DNA of 64,000 nt, from NCBI GenBank assembly GCA_964403795.1, contig CAYOHP010000025.1, positions 3,189 through 67,188 on the forward strand. Direction: 5' to 3'. The notes beneath the pieces were generated by a model, which was given only the letters and a program-made list of their open reading frames with translations, did not search any database and had not been told where the DNA came from. This stretch comes from CAYOHP01 sp964403795 [NCBI: uncultured bacterium] (GTDB lineage: Bacteria > Muiribacteriota > UBA6191 > CAZXTJ01). The translations under genes and the position numbers were made by a program. Shown one piece after another: positions 32,865 through 41,448 of the stretch; the stretch's first letter is position 1; each line of letters opens with the position of its first letter.

Positions 32865-33496
32865 AGCTGGACGACACGCTCGACAACTACGTCCGCCGGG
32901 TCGCCGACTTCCACGGCTGCTTCGCCAAGGCACCCGGGATCATCATCGGCTGCTACATGGTCGAGTACGCCATGGAGCTGATCGGCGAGCCTGCCGGCAA
33001 GCTGCATGCGGTCTCCGAGACCCGGGTCTGCCTCACCGACTGCATCCAGGTCATGACCGGCTGCACCCTCGGGAACAAGTACCTCAGGCTGCGCGACGAC
33101 CTCGGTCGCTACGCCTTCACCCTCTACGACCGGGACACCGGCGAGGGGGTACGGGTCTTCCTCGACCTCGCCCGGATCGACAAGGCGCTCTATCCCGAGT
33201 TGTGGGCTTTCCACACCCGGACCCGCGACCCGCTGGTGTTGACCGACATGGAGTACCGCAAGCAGAGCGGGCTCAAGGTGGTCGACGAGTTCCGTCGCAT
33301 CGGTCGCGGGGCGCTCGGCTTCGAAAGGGTGAGGGTGGGCCTCCCGAAGAAGCTCCCGCTCTACCCCTCGGTCCCGTGCCTGAAGTGCGGCGAGCCCTTC
33401 CTCCGGCCCCCGGGCGAGCCGGACACCTGCGGGGTCTGCCGGGGCGACACCTACTACGAGCCGCTGGCGGTCCGTGCCGCCGAGTCGGGGTCGTAG
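32861..33496 (+). CDS. FmdE-family protein with C-terminal zinc ribbon
   Basis: 211 residues. The core, about residues 5-150, matches the FmdE family (formylmethanofuran dehydrogenase subunit E and relatives): VADFHGCFAKAPGIIIGCYM, ETRVCLTDCIQVMTGCTLGN and YAFTLYDRDTGEGVRVFLD, including the conserved Cys and TGCTxGN block that bind metal. The C-terminus adds a treble-clef-like zinc ribbon, CLKCGEPF and CGVCRGD. In methanogens the protein accompanies molybdenum enzymes; in bacteria its role is unsettled, with links to metal or molybdopterin handling. No formylmethanofuran dehydrogenase genes are here. The start overlaps the stop of the preceding ectodomain-like gene. Confidence 0.85.
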   Translation: MKLDDTLDNYVRRVADFHGCFAKAPGIIIGCYMVEYAMELIGEPAGKLHAVSETRVCLTDCIQVMTGCTLGNKYLRLRDDLGRYAFTLYDRDTGEGVRVFLDLARIDKALYPELWAFHTRTRDPLVLTDMEYRKQSGLKVVDEFRRIGRGALGFERVRVGLPKKLPLYPSVPCLKCGEPFLRPPGEPDTCGVCRGDTYYEPLAVRAAESGS

Positions 33497-33634
33497 ACCG
33501 CCCCTCGCCTTGGTGCTATCCCCACCCCGAGTAGACGGTTCATGTCCAGGGAGGGTGCTACGCTCGACTGCGAGGGCGAGCCCCTCGCGGCGGAAGCGGT
33601 CCCTGCGGTGCAGAGCGGTACGTCCGGTCGATCC

Positions 33635-34138
33635 ATGACGCGTCCCCCGCCCGATCCGGGCACGCCTCGACGCGGCCGCCGGACCCGGGGCGTCTCGCTG
33701 GTCGAGATCCTGATGGGGACCGGGATCCTGGCCGCCGCCCTGGTGCCCATCGGCTGGTACTTCGTGAGTTCGGCCCGCCAGCAAGCGAACCTCAAGGCCG
33801 AGGCCTCGGCCGCCGCCTACGCCGGCAAGGTCATGAACCGGATCCTCGACGAGATCCCCTTCGACGACCTGGCGAGCGGGCTGGGCGAGACGGTCGAGAT
33901 CGACGGCACCACCATCCAGTGGTCGGCCGAAGTCGTCGACCTCGGCGACTTCGAGTTCAAGTACCCGGTCGGAACCGGGGAGGAGTCGGCCCCGCTCAGC
34001 ACCCTGGACGCCAAGTTCCGCGACCAGGGCTGGGTCAAGGACGTGATCGTGACCTTCCAGTGGAAGGGCCCCCGCGACGACACCCTGGCCGACCCGCGCC
34101 GGACCCAGACCCTGGTGACCCGGAGGGCCCGCCTGTGA
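33635..34138 (+). CDS. Type IV pilin-like / type II secretion pseudopilin
   Basis: 167 residues from the ATG at 33635; a longer form from 33542 is open but would add an unlikely leader. A basic leader (RRGRRTRG) is cut before VSLVEILMGTGILAAALVPI, the class III prepilin motif with Glu at +5 and the hydrophobic spine helix. The remainder is a small globular domain (FKYPVGTGEESAPLS, DVIVTFQWKGPRDD) typical of minor pseudopilins. It would be processed by a prepilin peptidase, not present in the window. The next pseudopilin overlaps its stop (GTGA). Together they form the front of a pilus- or secretion-related operon. Confidence 0.82.
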   Translation: MTRPPPDPGTPRRGRRTRGVSLVEILMGTGILAAALVPIGWYFVSSARQQANLKAEASAAAYAGKVMNRILDEIPFDDLASGLGETVEIDGTTIQWSAEVVDLGDFEFKYPVGTGEESAPLSTLDAKFRDQGWVKDVIVTFQWKGPRDDTLADPRRTQTLVTRRARL

Positions 34139-34686
34139 GGGCCTGGGAAGGCGGCCAGCGCCCGCCCCGGGGTTCGACCCCGAGGTGCCGACGCGGCCTG
34201 GCCATCCCCCTTGCCGGGGGGTTCTGCGTGCTGGTGGTCATCGTCATCATTGCGGTGGCCACCTCCCGCACCGGGGTCAAGCGCCAGAGCCGGGCCAGCT
34301 TCCAGGCCCTGAAGGCCCACTATGTCGCCCAGGGCGCCATCCAGGTGGCGCTCCTCAAGTTCCGGGTGCTTCCCAACGAAGGCTACGAGGCCAGCGAGGC
34401 CTCCCGGGGCGGCAACGACGGTCCGCTCCAGGCGTTCCTCTCGGACGTGGGGACCGACGCGCTGCCACTGGGGGTCAGCCCCACCGGAACCTGGAGCGGG
34501 AAGATCAAGAGCGGGAAGGTCCTGAACGCGGTGCGGGACGGCGATTACGGCGACTGGTTGCACGTGGTGACCCTGACCGCCGAGGGAACCGTCCAGGACG
34601 GATTCCTGAACGCGGACGGAGCGGTCGAGAACCGCATCGAGGAGGTCGTGAAGACCGCCGAGGTGCGCAAGGAGCGGGCGCCCTGA
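34135..34686 (+). CDS. Second pseudopilin, GspK/PilX-like, lacking Glu+5
   Basis: 183 residues, GTG start inside the previous stop. The leader ends RRG and the spine LAIPLAGGFCVLVVIVIIAVA follows, with no Glu at position 5, as in tip-type minor pseudopilins of the GspK/PilX kind. The globular part carries RQSRASFQALKAHYVAQGAI, the usual amphipathic continuation, and a small domain of about 110 residues (GTWSGKIKSGKVLNAVRDG) shorter than GspK. It probably caps a pseudopilus with the preceding protein. The GTG of the large secreted protein lies 34 bases after the stop behind GGGAGG. Confidence 0.72.
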   Translation: MRAWEGGQRPPRGSTPRCRRGLAIPLAGGFCVLVVIVIIAVATSRTGVKRQSRASFQALKAHYVAQGAIQVALLKFRVLPNEGYEASEASRGGNDGPLQAFLSDVGTDALPLGVSPTGTWSGKIKSGKVLNAVRDGDYGDWLHVVTLTAEGTVQDGFLNADGAVENRIEEVVKTAEVRKERAP

Positions 34687-34720
34687 GGGCGGCAGCCGGC
34701 TCGGGAACGGGAGGCGGGGC

Positions 34721-37066
34721 GTGAGCCACTGGACGCGGGCGGCCTGGTTGTCGGGTGCGGTCATGGTCGCGGCCTTGGCGCCGGGGCTCCGGGCGTGCGA
34801 CATCTCCGCCGACCCCTCGGTGCAGATCAAGCCCCAGGGCGGCGACGTGCTGGAGGAAGACTGCTCGCTGGGCGTCACCAAGGTGGTGGTCGACGAGGGC
34901 ACCAGCCTCACCCTCGACGCCCAGGCCGTGGACGGAGGGGCGGGGAGCTGCGACGCGGTGGACTGGGGATCGGTGATCGACGGCGCCAACAACTACGGGG
35001 GGAACTTCAAGATCGAGGAGGTCTTCTTCCGCGGCGGCGGAGGTCCTGCGGCCGGGATGATGGGGATCATCGAGTTCCTCACCGGCCCCGGGACAAAGTA
35101 CGAGTCCAACTTCTCCTTCACGATCACCGACCCCGTGATGGGCAACAACAACGGCGGTTCGACCATCGCCGACTTCATCAGCACCCTGGCCCGGATCGGC
35201 CAGGCGGTGAGCAGCCCGCCCTCCGGGGTGCAGGTCGGGACTCCCTCCATCTCGGGAACCTTCAAGCCCATGCCCGACGACATGCGGATCTTCTGGAAGA
35301 TCCTGCCGTCGACCGGAGATGTGGACACCGACTACGGGAACCTGTTCACCGACAACGTCGGCCACAACGTCTCGGTCACTCCCGGCGAGCGCGAGACCCC
35401 GGTGGGCACGCCGATCACCGTGACCTTCGACACCCCCACCCTGCCGCTCGGCGACTCGGGAGCCAACGGGCCCTTCTACGCCGTCTACGCCGAGGCCGCG
35501 CTCCCCTGGCAGTTCAACCAGTGGGTGACCATCAGCGCCCCGGCCTGCCAGCTCGACACCACCACCTCGCCGCCCCCGTGCAACTCGATCGGCAACGTCT
35601 CGGTGCGGTTCGCCGGGACGATCGTGAAGCAGTCGAACCCGACCTCGCTCCGGACCAACGGACCCGACGGCCATCCCGCCCTGTGCCTCATCGCGGTCCG
35701 GGACGTGACCGCCCCGCTCGGTGCCAAGGTCGTCTCGTCGACCCAGCTCGCCGAGGCCCAGAGCGGCGGACCTCCGCCCGGCGATTCCATCGAGATCGAG
35801 CTCTACGACAACAATCCCTACGGCAACGCCTCCGACTACACGGCCCGGGCCTGGGCGCTCTACGAGCGCTCCCACTGGGAAGGGGGACCCGGCACCCGCT
35901 ACGAAGGCATCCGCCACGACGACACCGCCCACGGTTCGATGGGCGACGACTGCCATGCCGGGAGCAAGGGCCACGAGCTCCGCTGGGTCCCGCTCGGCGA
36001 GGTCACGGCCTCGGGGGCGACCCCGGTCGCGATCGGGGGCAAGCCGGCCGGGCTCAGGGTGCAGTTCCCCTCCTTCAACCTGACCGAACCCATGGGCACC
36101 CACTACGCGGTCGGAGCGGTGGCGGGCGACAACTGGACCGACTGGGTGGACCGCCCCTTCAAGGTGGTCTACCAGATCGAGGAGAACCTAAACGGCGCCC
36201 GACCGGCCGCCCCCCCCCCCGATGCCGCCACCTTCGCGGAGCTGCAGGACTGGGCGGAGGAGATCCAGGAAGGCTATGTGACGGGCGGAGGCACCGTTCC
36301 CCATCCCGGCGGGACGGTGGCCGGGGTGGACGGCGCCTCGCTGGCCGCCAGCTGCGGCGAATGCGCCGGCTGGAAGCTGGTCGGCGTCCCGACCTGGAAC
36401 GTGGTCGACCGCCTCCCGCCCTCGGTGGTGATCCTTGCCCACGACACCAAGTACGACAAGTGGTACTACTTCGGCGAGAACTTCGCCGGCGACGCCGACC
36501 AGAACGACGAGTTCCTGGTGGCGTATTCCTCGGGCCAGGGCGGCTCGCCCGACGACGAGAACCTGGCGATCGCGCCCTATGCCGGGAGCACCGACTGGAA
36601 CCGCAACGGCCAGGACGGCGGCTTCCAGAACCAGATCGCAGGCTACATGAGCGACTTCTTCCCCTCCTGCGCCAACGTGGCCGGGAACGGCGGAGACTAC
36701 TCGGGCCTCTGGATCGACGAGGACACCCGGGTCGAGTTCTTCGCCAACGCCTGGGACAACGTCAACGGCTGGGTCGAGGGAGCGGGGAGCGGCATCGACA
36801 CGATCGAGTTCCAGCTGGTCGACAACCCCACCGGGGCCAACGACGGGCGCAGTTTCGGGGCCCGGGGCGAGAGCCTGATCCACCTGTTCCGGAACCCCAA
36901 CCGCCCCACCGCGCTGCGCGGCAGCCTGGGCGAGGCGTATGTGCAGGCCACCGCCACCGACAAGGCCGGCAACTCGCGGAGCGTGAAGGTCCAGATCTAC
37001 ATCGCCGACAACTCGCTCCGGATCTACTCGCTCGAGGAGAACCGGCGCCGCTCCTACAACGAGTAG
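34721..37066 (+). CDS. Large secreted protein of unknown function with poly-C tract
   Basis: 781 residues, GTG start behind GGGAGGCGGGGC. A signal peptide (WLSGAVMVAALAPGLRA) ends just before a Cys, so it may be a lipoprotein. The mature part is acidic, Asn/Gly/Asp-rich and low in Lys, typical of exported proteins, with at least ten Cys available for disulphides. Beta-strand-rich stretches (FDTPTLPLGDSGANGPFYAV, ARAWALYERSHWEGGPGTRY) and a late AYVQATATDKAGNSRSVKVQ segment that looks like an immunoglobulin-like/HYR strand pair suggest a surface or extracellular binding protein. A run of eleven C lies in the middle. It follows the pseudopilins directly, so it may be the exported cargo or a pilus-associated adhesin. 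Confidence 0.75.
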   Translation: MSHWTRAAWLSGAVMVAALAPGLRACDISADPSVQIKPQGGDVLEEDCSLGVTKVVVDEGTSLTLDAQAVDGGAGSCDAVDWGSVIDGANNYGGNFKIEEVFFRGGGGPAAGMMGIIEFLTGPGTKYESNFSFTITDPVMGNNNGGSTIADFISTLARIGQAVSSPPSGVQVGTPSISGTFKPMPDDMRIFWKILPSTGDVDTDYGNLFTDNVGHNVSVTPGERETPVGTPITVTFDTPTLPLGDSGANGPFYAVYAEAALPWQFNQWVTISAPACQLDTTTSPPPCNSIGNVSVRFAGTIVKQSNPTSLRTNGPDGHPALCLIAVRDVTAPLGAKVVSSTQLAEAQSGGPPPGDSIEIELYDNNPYGNASDYTARAWALYERSHWEGGPGTRYEGIRHDDTAHGSMGDDCHAGSKGHELRWVPLGEVTASGATPVAIGGKPAGLRVQFPSFNLTEPMGTHYAVGAVAGDNWTDWVDRPFKVVYQIEENLNGARPAAPPPDAATFAELQDWAEEIQEGYVTGGGTVPHPGGTVAGVDGASLAASCGECAGWKLVGVPTWNVVDRLPPSVVILAHDTKYDKWYYFGENFAGDADQNDEFLVAYSSGQGGSPDDENLAIAPYAGSTDWNRNGQDGGFQNQIAGYMSDFFPSCANVAGNGGDYSGLWIDEDTRVEFFANAWDNVNGWVEGAGSGIDTIEFQLVDNPTGANDGRSFGARGESLIHLFRNPNRPTALRGSLGEAYVQATATDKAGNSRSVKVQIYIADNSLRIYSLEENRRRSYNE
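36210..36220. repeat. Homopolymer C11 in coding sequence
   Basis: Eleven C in a row, coding Pro-Pro-Pro in the secreted protein frame. Such a tract is prone to slippage. One extra C would shift reading into the frame that stays open up to the M48 peptidase gene. Confidence 0.9.
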
Positions 37067-37164
37067 GGGCCGGCCCGGACCGAAGCCCGAGGTGGATCCC
37101 GAGGTCCCCGGGGAGTTTGAACCCCTCCCGTCCTGCCGGCGTCTTCCCGCCGAGGAGGCCGGGC

Positions 37165-38505
37165 GTGCACGACTGGAAGCGGGTTCCTTCCCACGGGTGC
37201 GAGCGGACCGGGGAGGAGCACGCCCTGGTCGAAGGGTTGGAGCGCCGGGAGGTCCGGGGGACGGTCCTGGCGATGGTCTATACCCTCGGCCTGGTGGCGG
37301 CGCCCTTCGTCCCCCTGGTCGTGGCGCACTGGCTGGGCGGGCCGATCCTGTTCGCCGCCGTCCTCCTCGGTCTGGGTGCGCTCCTCACCCACCGCGAGGC
37401 GGTCTACAGGCAAGGCCCGCTGATCACCTCGATCGGGGAGCCGGACCTGGTCTACGACACCGCGCCGCTCGTCCCCTGCCTTTCCCTGGGGGCGCACCTG
37501 GAGGCGACCCTGGAGAGGATCGCCAGCCGGATCGGAGCCCCGGTACCCTCGGTGGTCGTCCTCTCTCCCGAGGTGTTCGCGGCCGGCTGGTATCCCCAGA
37601 TCGAATCCGGGTTCCTGAGTTGGGGCGTCACCTGGACCCCGGTGCTCTACCTCGGCGTCCTCCCCATGCGGGCCCTGACCCGGGACCAGCTGGAGGCCAT
37701 CCTGGCCCACGAGCTGGGCCATCTCTCCCGGGATCCCGATCTCCTGAAGGCGGTGCGGTTCGGGGCCGTGGCCCTGGCCGAGGCGTTCCAACAGAGATCG
37801 AGGGGGAGCCGCCTGCACCGCTGGGTGAACCCGCTCTGCCTCTGGACCCGGGCCTGCTTCCCGTGGATCGAGCACTTCCTGGTGGAGTCGGACCGTCTGG
37901 AGGAACTCAGGGCCGACCAGTGCGCGGCCAGGGCGGTCGGCAAGGAGCCCCTGGCCGCGGCCCTCGAGGCCTACCTCTCCTGCATGGCGGGGATCTCGTC
38001 CTTGTGCCGCGCCCACCTGGAGTCGCCTGCGAGGCTCTCGACCGAACTGACCCGCTTCCTCTGCGAAGGACCGAAGGTCCTCCCGGGCCCCGAGTCCCCG
38101 GACTTCCGGCTCCGCCTCCAGGTCGCCATGGGGCAGGCCGCTCCGAGCCATCCCTCGCCCCAGGCCCGCCAGTTCCTGCTGCGACGCGACAGCAGGGGCG
38201 AGGAGTGGTCCCCCCGCGACGAGAGCGACGACGGGTGCCTCGACCTCCTGGTCCAGGGAGGCAAGTCCTTCCTCCCCATGATCACCCGATGGGTGGTCCA
38301 GGCACGGTTCGCGCTGGCCGCGCCCCCTCGGTCCGGAGACAGTCCCTGGGCGTCCTGCCAGGGGGCCCGGAAGAACTACCGGATCGGCAGCGGCGACGAG
38401 GTGCCGCGCTGGCGTCGGGTCGAGGAGCTGGAGGCGAAGTCCGAGTCCGGGGCGACCCGCCGCCGCGACTCGCGGTTGCGGCTGGTGGAAGATCCGGCGG
38501 CCTGA
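37165..38505 (+). CDS. M48-family membrane zinc metallopeptidase
   Basis: 446 residues from a GTG preceded by GAGGAGG at 6 bases; the open frame continues far upstream but only as a shadow of the secreted gene. Two hydrophobic segments near residues 34-75 (VLAMVYTLGLVAAPFVPLVV, ILFAAVLLGLGALLT) anchor the enzyme. The catalytic helix has HELGH in AILAHELGHLSRDPDL, with the third metal ligand Glu in EELRADQCAARAVG, as in HtpX/Ste24/BlaR-type M48 proteases. The C-terminal 150 residues are unrecognised and helical. Such enzymes cut misfolded membrane or envelope proteins. It is 98 bases after the large secreted protein and could be controlled separately. Confidence 0.85.
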   Translation: MHDWKRVPSHGCERTGEEHALVEGLERREVRGTVLAMVYTLGLVAAPFVPLVVAHWLGGPILFAAVLLGLGALLTHREAVYRQGPLITSIGEPDLVYDTAPLVPCLSLGAHLEATLERIASRIGAPVPSVVVLSPEVFAAGWYPQIESGFLSWGVTWTPVLYLGVLPMRALTRDQLEAILAHELGHLSRDPDLLKAVRFGAVALAEAFQQRSRGSRLHRWVNPLCLWTRACFPWIEHFLVESDRLEELRADQCAARAVGKEPLAAALEAYLSCMAGISSLCRAHLESPARLSTELTRFLCEGPKVLPGPESPDFRLRLQVAMGQAAPSHPSPQARQFLLRRDSRGEEWSPRDESDDGCLDLLVQGGKSFLPMITRWVVQARFALAAPPRSGDSPWASCQGARKNYRIGSGDEVPRWRRVEELEAKSESGATRRRDSRLRLVEDPAA

Positions 38506-38550
38506 GGCTTCTCCTACCTGTCCCGGGACCTCGCCCTACCTCCGGCAGGT

Positions 38551-39774
38551 TCAGCCCAGCACCCGGGCGAAACGCTCGAGTGCCCAGTCGACCTCGTCGT
38601 CGGAGATCACCAGCGGCGGCGCCAGGCGGATCACCTGTTCGTGGGTGTCCTTGCAGAGCAGGCCCTCCCGCATGAGCGCCTCGCAGTAGGGGCGCGCCTT
38701 GCCGGCCTCCCGACGGACCACCACCCCGATCAGGAGACCGCGCCCGCGCACCTCGGCGATCTTCTCCGGTCCCAGGTCCCGGAGACCTTGCATGAGCCGG
38801 GCGCCCTGCCTGGCGGCCCGCCCCGGGAGATCCTCCTCGATCAGGATGTCGAGGGCCTCGCATGCCAGGGCACAGGCAAGGGGATTCCCTCCGAAGGTCG
38901 AGCCGTGCTGACCGGGGCGGAACACGTCGAGCACGCCTTCCCGCGCCACCACCGCCGAGACCGGATAGAAGCCCCCGCCCAGCGCCTTCCCCAGGGTGTA
39001 GAGATCCGGCGTCACGCCCTCGTGCTCGCAGGCGAACATGCGACCGGTGCGCCCCAGACCGGTCTGGATCTCGTCGGCGATCAGGAGCACCTCGTGCTGG
39101 GTGGCCAGATCGCGCAGTCCCGGGAGGAACCCGGCAGGCGGCACCACGATCCCCGCCTCGCCCTGGATCGGCTCCACCAGGATCGCCACCGTCTCCGGCG
39201 TGAGCGCCGCCTCGACCGCCGGGAGGTCGCCGTAGGGCACCACGTCGAAACCGGGGGTGAAGGGGCCGTAGTCGGCCCGGGCCACCGGATCGGTCGAGAA
39301 ACTGACGATGGTGGTGGTCCGTCCGTGGAAGTTCTCGGTGAACACCACGATCCGGGCCTGGTCCTGGGGGACGCCCTTGACCGTGTAGCCCCACTTGCGG
39401 GCGGTCTTCACCGCGGTCTCGACGGCCTCGGCCCCGGAGTTCATGGGCAGCACCCGGGCCATCCCGGCGAGCCGAGCCAGCTTCTCGACGAAGGGTCCGA
39501 GCCGGTCGTTGTGGAAGGCCCGCGAGGTGAGGGTCAGACGGGCCGCCTGCCGGGTCAGCGCCTCCAGCAGGCGGGGATGGCAGTGCCCCTGGTTCACGGC
39601 CGAGTAGGCCGAGAGGCAGTCCAGGTAGCGCTTCCCGTCCACGTCCTCGAGCCAGACCCCCTCCCCCCGGGTGATCACCACGGGTAGGGGGTGGTAGTTG
39701 TGGGCTCCGTAGCGGTCGTTCTGCTCGACGTGGGCACGGGCGGCAGCGGAGAGCGATCCGGGAAGCGGGTCCAT
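38551..39774 (-). CDS. rocD: Ornithine/acetylornithine-type aminotransferase (class III, PLP)
   Basis: 407 residues from ATG at 39774, chosen for the GAGGAGGAGC ribosome site; a longer frame opens further upstream. Class III aminotransferase features: [20 protein letters not shown] and [19 protein letters not shown], which are typical for ornithine-delta-aminotransferase, [57 protein letters not shown], and the PLP-binding Lys in [16 protein letters not shown]. It likely converts ornithine and 2-oxoglutarate to glutamate semialdehyde and glutamate. The N-terminal pattern favours ornithine aminotransferase over acetylornithine aminotransferase. It is divergent from the BNR gene. Confidence 0.9.
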   Translation of the reverse strand: MDPLPGSLSAAARAHVEQNDRYGAHNYHPLPVVITRGEGVWLEDVDGKRYLDCLSAYSAVNQGHCHPRLLEALTRQAARLTLTSRAFHNDRLGPFVEKLARLAGMARVLPMNSGAEAVETAVKTARKWGYTVKGVPQDQARIVVFTENFHGRTTTIVSFSTDPVARADYGPFTPGFDVVPYGDLPAVEAALTPETVAILVEPIQGEAGIVVPPAGFLPGLRDLATQHEVLLIADEIQTGLGRTGRMFACEHEGVTPDLYTLGKALGGGFYPVSAVVAREGVLDVFRPGQHGSTFGGNPLACALACEALDILIEEDLPGRAARQGARLMQGLRDLGPEKIAEVRGRGLLIGVVVRREAGKARPYCEALMREGLLCKDTHEQVIRLAPPLVISDDEVDWALERFARVLG

Positions 39775-39796
39775 GGCTCCTCCTCGGCTGGACCCC

Positions 39797-39802
39797 ACTG
39801 TA
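39797..39802 (-). promoter_or_regulatory. -10 box TACAGT before the aminotransferase
   Basis: TACAGT on the minus strand, 22 bases before the ATG with the ribosome site between, a normal leadered arrangement. Confidence 0.4.
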
Positions 39803-39829
39803 GCCGGGGCACCTCCACCCTCCTTCCCC

Positions 39830-39858
39830 GCGACAAGGAGGCGGGTTTCCGATACTGT
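39830..39858 (+). promoter_or_regulatory. Promoter of the BNR-propeller gene
   Basis: GCGACA (39830-39835) and TACTGT (39853-39858) are 17 bases apart; GGGAGG follows before the ATG at 39891. The leader is about 25 bases. Confidence 0.45.
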
Positions 39859-39890
39859 GAGCCCGGTCACCGACCGGGAGGTCGATCTCG

Positions 39891-41177
39891 ATGGCGAGCC
39901 AGCGCAGCACCAAGGGGAAGAAGGGCGCCAGCCGGGCCAAGGTACCCGCCAAGGCCAAGACCAAGGCCAAGTCCAAGGCCCCCACCAGGGCCAAGGCCAA
40001 GCCCAAGGCCAAGGCCTCCACCAAGGCCAGGTCCAAGCCGGCCGGGGGCCCGCCGATCACCCTGCTCGTGGGTACCCGGAAGGGCCTCTTCGTCTACCGC
40101 AGCGACCGGGCCCGGACCACCTGGAAGCTCGACGGCGTGCACTTCTTCGGCCAGATCGTCCACCACGCCGTCCTCGATCCGAGGGATGGGAAGACCCTGC
40201 TGGTGGCGGCCCGCACCGGGCACCTGGGACCCACCCTCCAGAGGTCCCTGGACGGGGGCCGGACCTGGGTCGAATCCAGGCAGCCCCCGGCCTTCCCCAA
40301 GGCTCCCGAAGGCCAGAAGGGCCGGGTCGTCGGCCACAACTTCTGGCTCACGCCCGGACATGCGAGCGAGCCCGGGGTCTGGTACGCGGGCACGTCTCCC
40401 CAGGGACTCTTCCGTTCCGAGGACGCGGGTGAGACCTGGACCGGGGTGAAGGGCTTCAACGAACACCCGGACCGCAAGGCCTGGTGCGGGGGCGACCAGG
40501 ACGGCACGCCCGACGGCCCCATGCTCCACTCGATCGTGATCGACCCCCGCGACAAGCGCCATATGTACCTCTCGATGTCGGGGGGAGGGACCTTCGAGTC
40601 GCTCGACCAGGGTGCCGATTGGAAGCCTTTCAACAAGGGGGTCCTCGCCGACTTCATGCCCGAGGACAAGTACCCGGCCTTCGGCCAGGATCCGCACTGC
40701 ATGGTCCTCCACCCGGCGGCCCCGGACCGTCTCTACCAGCAGAACCACTGCGGGATCTACCGCTGCGACCGGCCCTCGGACACCTGGGTGAGGATCGGCG
40801 ACAACATGCCGAGGGAGGTCGGCGACATCGGTTTCCCGATCGTGGTCCACCCCCGCGATCCCGACACCGCCTGGGTGGTTCCCATGGACGGCAGTACGGT
40901 GTGGCCCCGGACCAGCGTCGGCGGCCGGCCGGCGGTGTTCATGACGCGGGACGCGGGCAAGTCCTGGAAGCGCCAGGACAAGGGCCTTCCCGCCAGGAAC
41001 GCCTGGCACACCGTCAAGCGCCAGGCCTTCGACGCCGACGGCAGGGATCCCGTGGGTCTCTACTTCGGCACCACCAGCGGCGAGATCTGGGCCAGCATCG
41101 ACCAGGGGTCGAGCTGGAAGCAGATCGCCGGCCACCTCCCCCACGTCTACAGCGTGGTGGTGGCGAAGACGGGCTGA
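39891..41177 (+). CDS. BNR/YVTN-type beta-propeller protein with histone H1-like basic N-terminus
   Basis: 428 residues. The first 52 are almost only Lys, Ala, Arg, Ser, Thr and Pro in a repetitive pattern ([20 protein letters not shown]), as in histone H1 tails and bacterial H1-like proteins, and lack a signal peptide. From about residue 55 a propeller follows: [74 protein letters not shown] and [14 protein letters not shown] are the BNR/Asp-box blades (SxDxGxxW). Plain BNR proteins of this sort often sit beside a MoaD/ThiS-like gene, as here, two bases downstream. The basic tail could bind nucleic acid or polyanions. Function is unknown. Confidence 0.85.
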   Translation: MASQRSTKGKKGASRAKVPAKAKTKAKSKAPTRAKAKPKAKASTKARSKPAGGPPITLLVGTRKGLFVYRSDRARTTWKLDGVHFFGQIVHHAVLDPRDGKTLLVAARTGHLGPTLQRSLDGGRTWVESRQPPAFPKAPEGQKGRVVGHNFWLTPGHASEPGVWYAGTSPQGLFRSEDAGETWTGVKGFNEHPDRKAWCGGDQDGTPDGPMLHSIVIDPRDKRHMYLSMSGGGTFESLDQGADWKPFNKGVLADFMPEDKYPAFGQDPHCMVLHPAAPDRLYQQNHCGIYRCDRPSDTWVRIGDNMPREVGDIGFPIVVHPRDPDTAWVVPMDGSTVWPRTSVGGRPAVFMTRDAGKSWKRQDKGLPARNAWHTVKRQAFDADGRDPVGLYFGTTSGEIWASIDQGSSWKQIAGHLPHVYSVVVAKTG

Positions 41178-41179
41178 TC

Positions 41180-41443
41180 ATGCCGCTCGTCCACATCCCC
41201 ACCCCGTTGCAGTCGTACACCGCGGGACGGACCCCGGTGGAGGTCGGGGGCAGCGATCTGGCGGGAGTGCTGGCGGCACTGGAGATCGCCTACCCCGGCT
41301 TCCGGTTCCGCATCCTCGACGAGCAGGAGCGGGTGAGGACCCACATCAAGCTCTTCGTGGGAGGGCGGCAGGCCCATGACCTCGCCACTCCGGTCCCGAC
41401 CGGGACCGCAGTGCACGTGATCTGCGCCCTCTCGGGCGGCTGA
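41180..41443 (+). CDS. MoaD/ThiS-family ubiquitin-like protein
   Basis: 87 residues, starting two bases after the stop of the BNR gene. The beta-grasp shape is clear: LQSYTAGRTPVEV, LAGVLAALEIAYPGFRFRIL, HIKLFVGGRQAH and the C-terminal VICALSGG. The Gly-Gly end is the feature adenylated and thiocarboxylated in sulfur carriers such as MoaD and ThiS, or conjugated in ubiquitin-like systems. No E1-like ThiF/MoeB, MoaE or thiazole gene is nearby, so a partner elsewhere in the genome must activate it. Its pairing with a propeller protein is recurrent in bacteria as far as I know, but the pair's role is not established. Confidence 0.85.
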   Translation: MPLVHIPTPLQSYTAGRTPVEVGGSDLAGVLAALEIAYPGFRFRILDEQERVRTHIKLFVGGRQAHDLATPVPTGTAVHVICALSGG

Positions 41444-41448
41444 TCGCT

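Noticed and set aside
33542-33634. 31 extra residues at the start of the first pseudopilin
   Set aside because: The longer N-terminus would bury the basic leader before the prepilin cleavage site; the ATG at 33635 gives a normal leader of 19 residues.
34795-37164. Upstream part of the long plus frame ending at 38505
   Set aside because: It is a shadow of the large secreted protein; the M48 peptidase starts at the GTG at 37165 behind GAGGAGG.
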